The notes under the pieces were generated by a model, which saw only the letters and a list, made by a program, of their open reading frames with translations, made no database searches and was not told the DNA's origin. A DNA stretch of 64,000 nt from Halichoerus grypus (Eukaryota > Chordata > Mammalia > Carnivora > Phocidae), in contig NC_135715.1 of the NCBI RefSeq assembly GCF_964656455.1, forward strand, positions 166,376,437-166,440,436, given 5' to 3'. The translations under genes were made by a program, and so were the position numbers. Below are positions 62,880-64,000 of the stretch, piece after piece; position 1 is the stretch's first letter; each line of letters opens with the position of its first letter.

Positions 62880-63310
62880 ATGGAAACCCTCTTTATTACT
62901 CAGTGACTGTCAGCTCCTCCTTGGACATGCTGCAAGGCTCCCATCGCATTGCCGGATACCTCTGGCTCCTTTAAAATTTCTTTCATGTTGAACTTGTAAC
63001 AGCCTTCCCCCAAATTACACCCATTGGTGTTAATTCTATGTTGGGCTCACACAGAAAATAGTCTAGGCTCCTTTTCACATGGTAGCATTTTAAATATCTG
63101 AAAACACTAACAATTTTCTTCTTCGGTCCAAATAGGGCCAGTTTCTTTATCTACTCACAGGAGATGGTTTTTAGACTCTTCCTAATCTTGATGTCCTCTT
63201 CAGAAAATATGACATTTTAGTAACGATCCCTTTACAATATATTGCCTAGAACGAAACAATTGTTTGACTAGTTTGGAGAACAGTACATCTATTGTTTCCT
63301 TTATTCTAGG
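62880..63310. mobile_element. Possible CR1/L3-type LINE fossil
   Basis: 'ttttaaatatctgaaaacac', 'ccagtttctttatctactca', 'cttgatgtcctcttcagaaa' and 'ttgcctagaacgaaacaatt' parallel the CR1/L3 3' region ('ttcaaatatttgaagac ... gtgcccagaactgaac'). Very diverged. Confidence 0.35.
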
Positions 63311-63474
63311 TACTGTCGCTCCATAAATACACTTACACATGATTTGCAACCAAACTGCCTTATCCTAGGACATCCTAAATTAAACTTTGGGCTTCAGGAT
63401 AATTTTTAAAAATCCACAGCAAGTACAAAATATCATACTTAGGACAATAAAATAAATAAATAAAATGTGATAAT
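63311..63474. other. Non-genic stretch, A-rich right end
   Basis: (AAATA)n simple run at 63,448-63,465. Confidence 0.4.
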
Positions 63475-63712
63475 AATAATAGCTAATGTTGAATGAGTTA
63501 TTATATGCTAGGCATTTTATAGCATTATATTATTATTATTATGTCTCACAAAACCCCATAAGGTGGGTTTTAAGATTATCCCTATTAGGCAGATGGGAAA
63601 ACTGTAGCTTTGGTTAGAGAGGTTAGGTCGCTTCCCTGAAGTCCCACAGCTGGCTCAGGGTAAGGTTAGTATCTAAGTCTGACTCTCAAAACTAGCTCTT
63701 GGGAATTCAAGA
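63475..63712 (-). mobile_element. MIR SINE, near full length
   Basis: 'tatatgctaggcattttata', 'aaaaccccataaggtgggtt', 'aggcagatgggaaaactgta' and 'agtcccacagctggctcagg' follow reversed MIR; the core holds a (TTA)n expansion. Confidence 0.9.
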
Positions 63713-64000
63713 GCAATGTTTTCAATAGAAACTAGCTGGATGGTTATGGTAAACTGTCACTGTGCCAACCGAAGTATTATTTATGGGAATTTCAGCTTGT
63801 TGTTGTTGCTGCCTTTTTTTTTTTCTACTTCTGCTGCTTCTTAAATGCAAAATTGTGTTCTGTGAATCCTTGAATATGGATTTATAATGGAGGGCAGGGG
63901 GCGGGGAGGTAGAACAATTCTGAAAAAAGCCTTTAAGATTAAATACATAGTAAAGACGAAGAGTTGTGAAGAACAAAATTCAAGTTGGTGGGACAAAATT
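63713..64000. other. Non-genic stretch to window end
   Basis: Contains a TTGTTGTTGCTGCC plus T12 patch at 63,799-63,823. No element is recognised. Confidence 0.4.

Overview
This window is mammalian nuclear DNA. The clearest evidence is about 45 CAN SINEs: tRNA-Lys-derived, with a GGTGGCTCAG head, a CT-rich middle and an (AAATAA)n-AAATCTTT tail. They sit on a background of old mammalian repeats (MIR, L2, L1M, MER5/Charlie, ERVL/MaLR-like LTRs). CAN SINEs occur only in Carnivora. The copies here carry the GACTGCCTTCGGCTCAGGTC and GGAGTCCCGGGATCGAGTCC forms known from bears, pinnipeds and mustelids, not the canid SINEC_Cf form. My inference is an arctoid carnivore; I cannot name the species.

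I found no intact protein-coding gene. Nearly every long open frame is a repeat read in one frame, or chance openness of GC-rich DNA. The window is intergenic or deep intronic. The gene-like items are: (i) a CpG island at about 15,440-15,890, with two GT-AG-type donor matches on the minus strand, which could be an alternative promoter or lncRNA first exon; (ii) a truncated U4 snRNA pseudogene at 4,749-4,807 (minus); (iii) a decayed, intronless, coding-looking tract at about 45,040-46,425 (minus) whose parent I do not recognise.

Layout. 1-11 kb: L2 and MIR fossils, the U4 relic and a few SINEs. 11.9-14.6 kb: a layered repeat block with an L1 split by a 613-bp solo LTR, a SINE inside a SINE, and further L1 and MIR pieces. 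15.4-16.2 kb: the CpG island followed by a (TG)21 microsatellite. 16.6-17.1 kb: an inverted SINE pair. 17-29 kb: DNA-transposon fragments, SINEs, microsatellites, L2, and unique stretches that may hold conserved enhancers. 29.8-31.4 kb: a pile-up of an L1 3' end, a nested SINE, a short retroposed retroviral-R-like piece and two more SINEs. 35-39 kb: L2, a decayed minus-strand L1 and three SINEs. 41.6-42 kb: a unique AT-rich stretch with homeodomain-like and TCF/LEF-like sites. 43-47 kb: L1 ORF2, five SINEs and the coding relic. 48-64 kb: SINEs (two nested or inverted arrangements), MIR/L2, a block of old LTR-like sequence at about 58.1-60.1 kb, and a possible CR1/L3 fossil near the right end.

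Nothing here forms a pathway or operon. The biology is retrotransposition history plus a few candidate regulatory elements. Strands and boundaries of recent SINEs are well supported by target-site duplications (TSDs). Names of old repeats come from memory of consensus sequences and need RepeatMasker confirmation. I see no undescribed molecular system.
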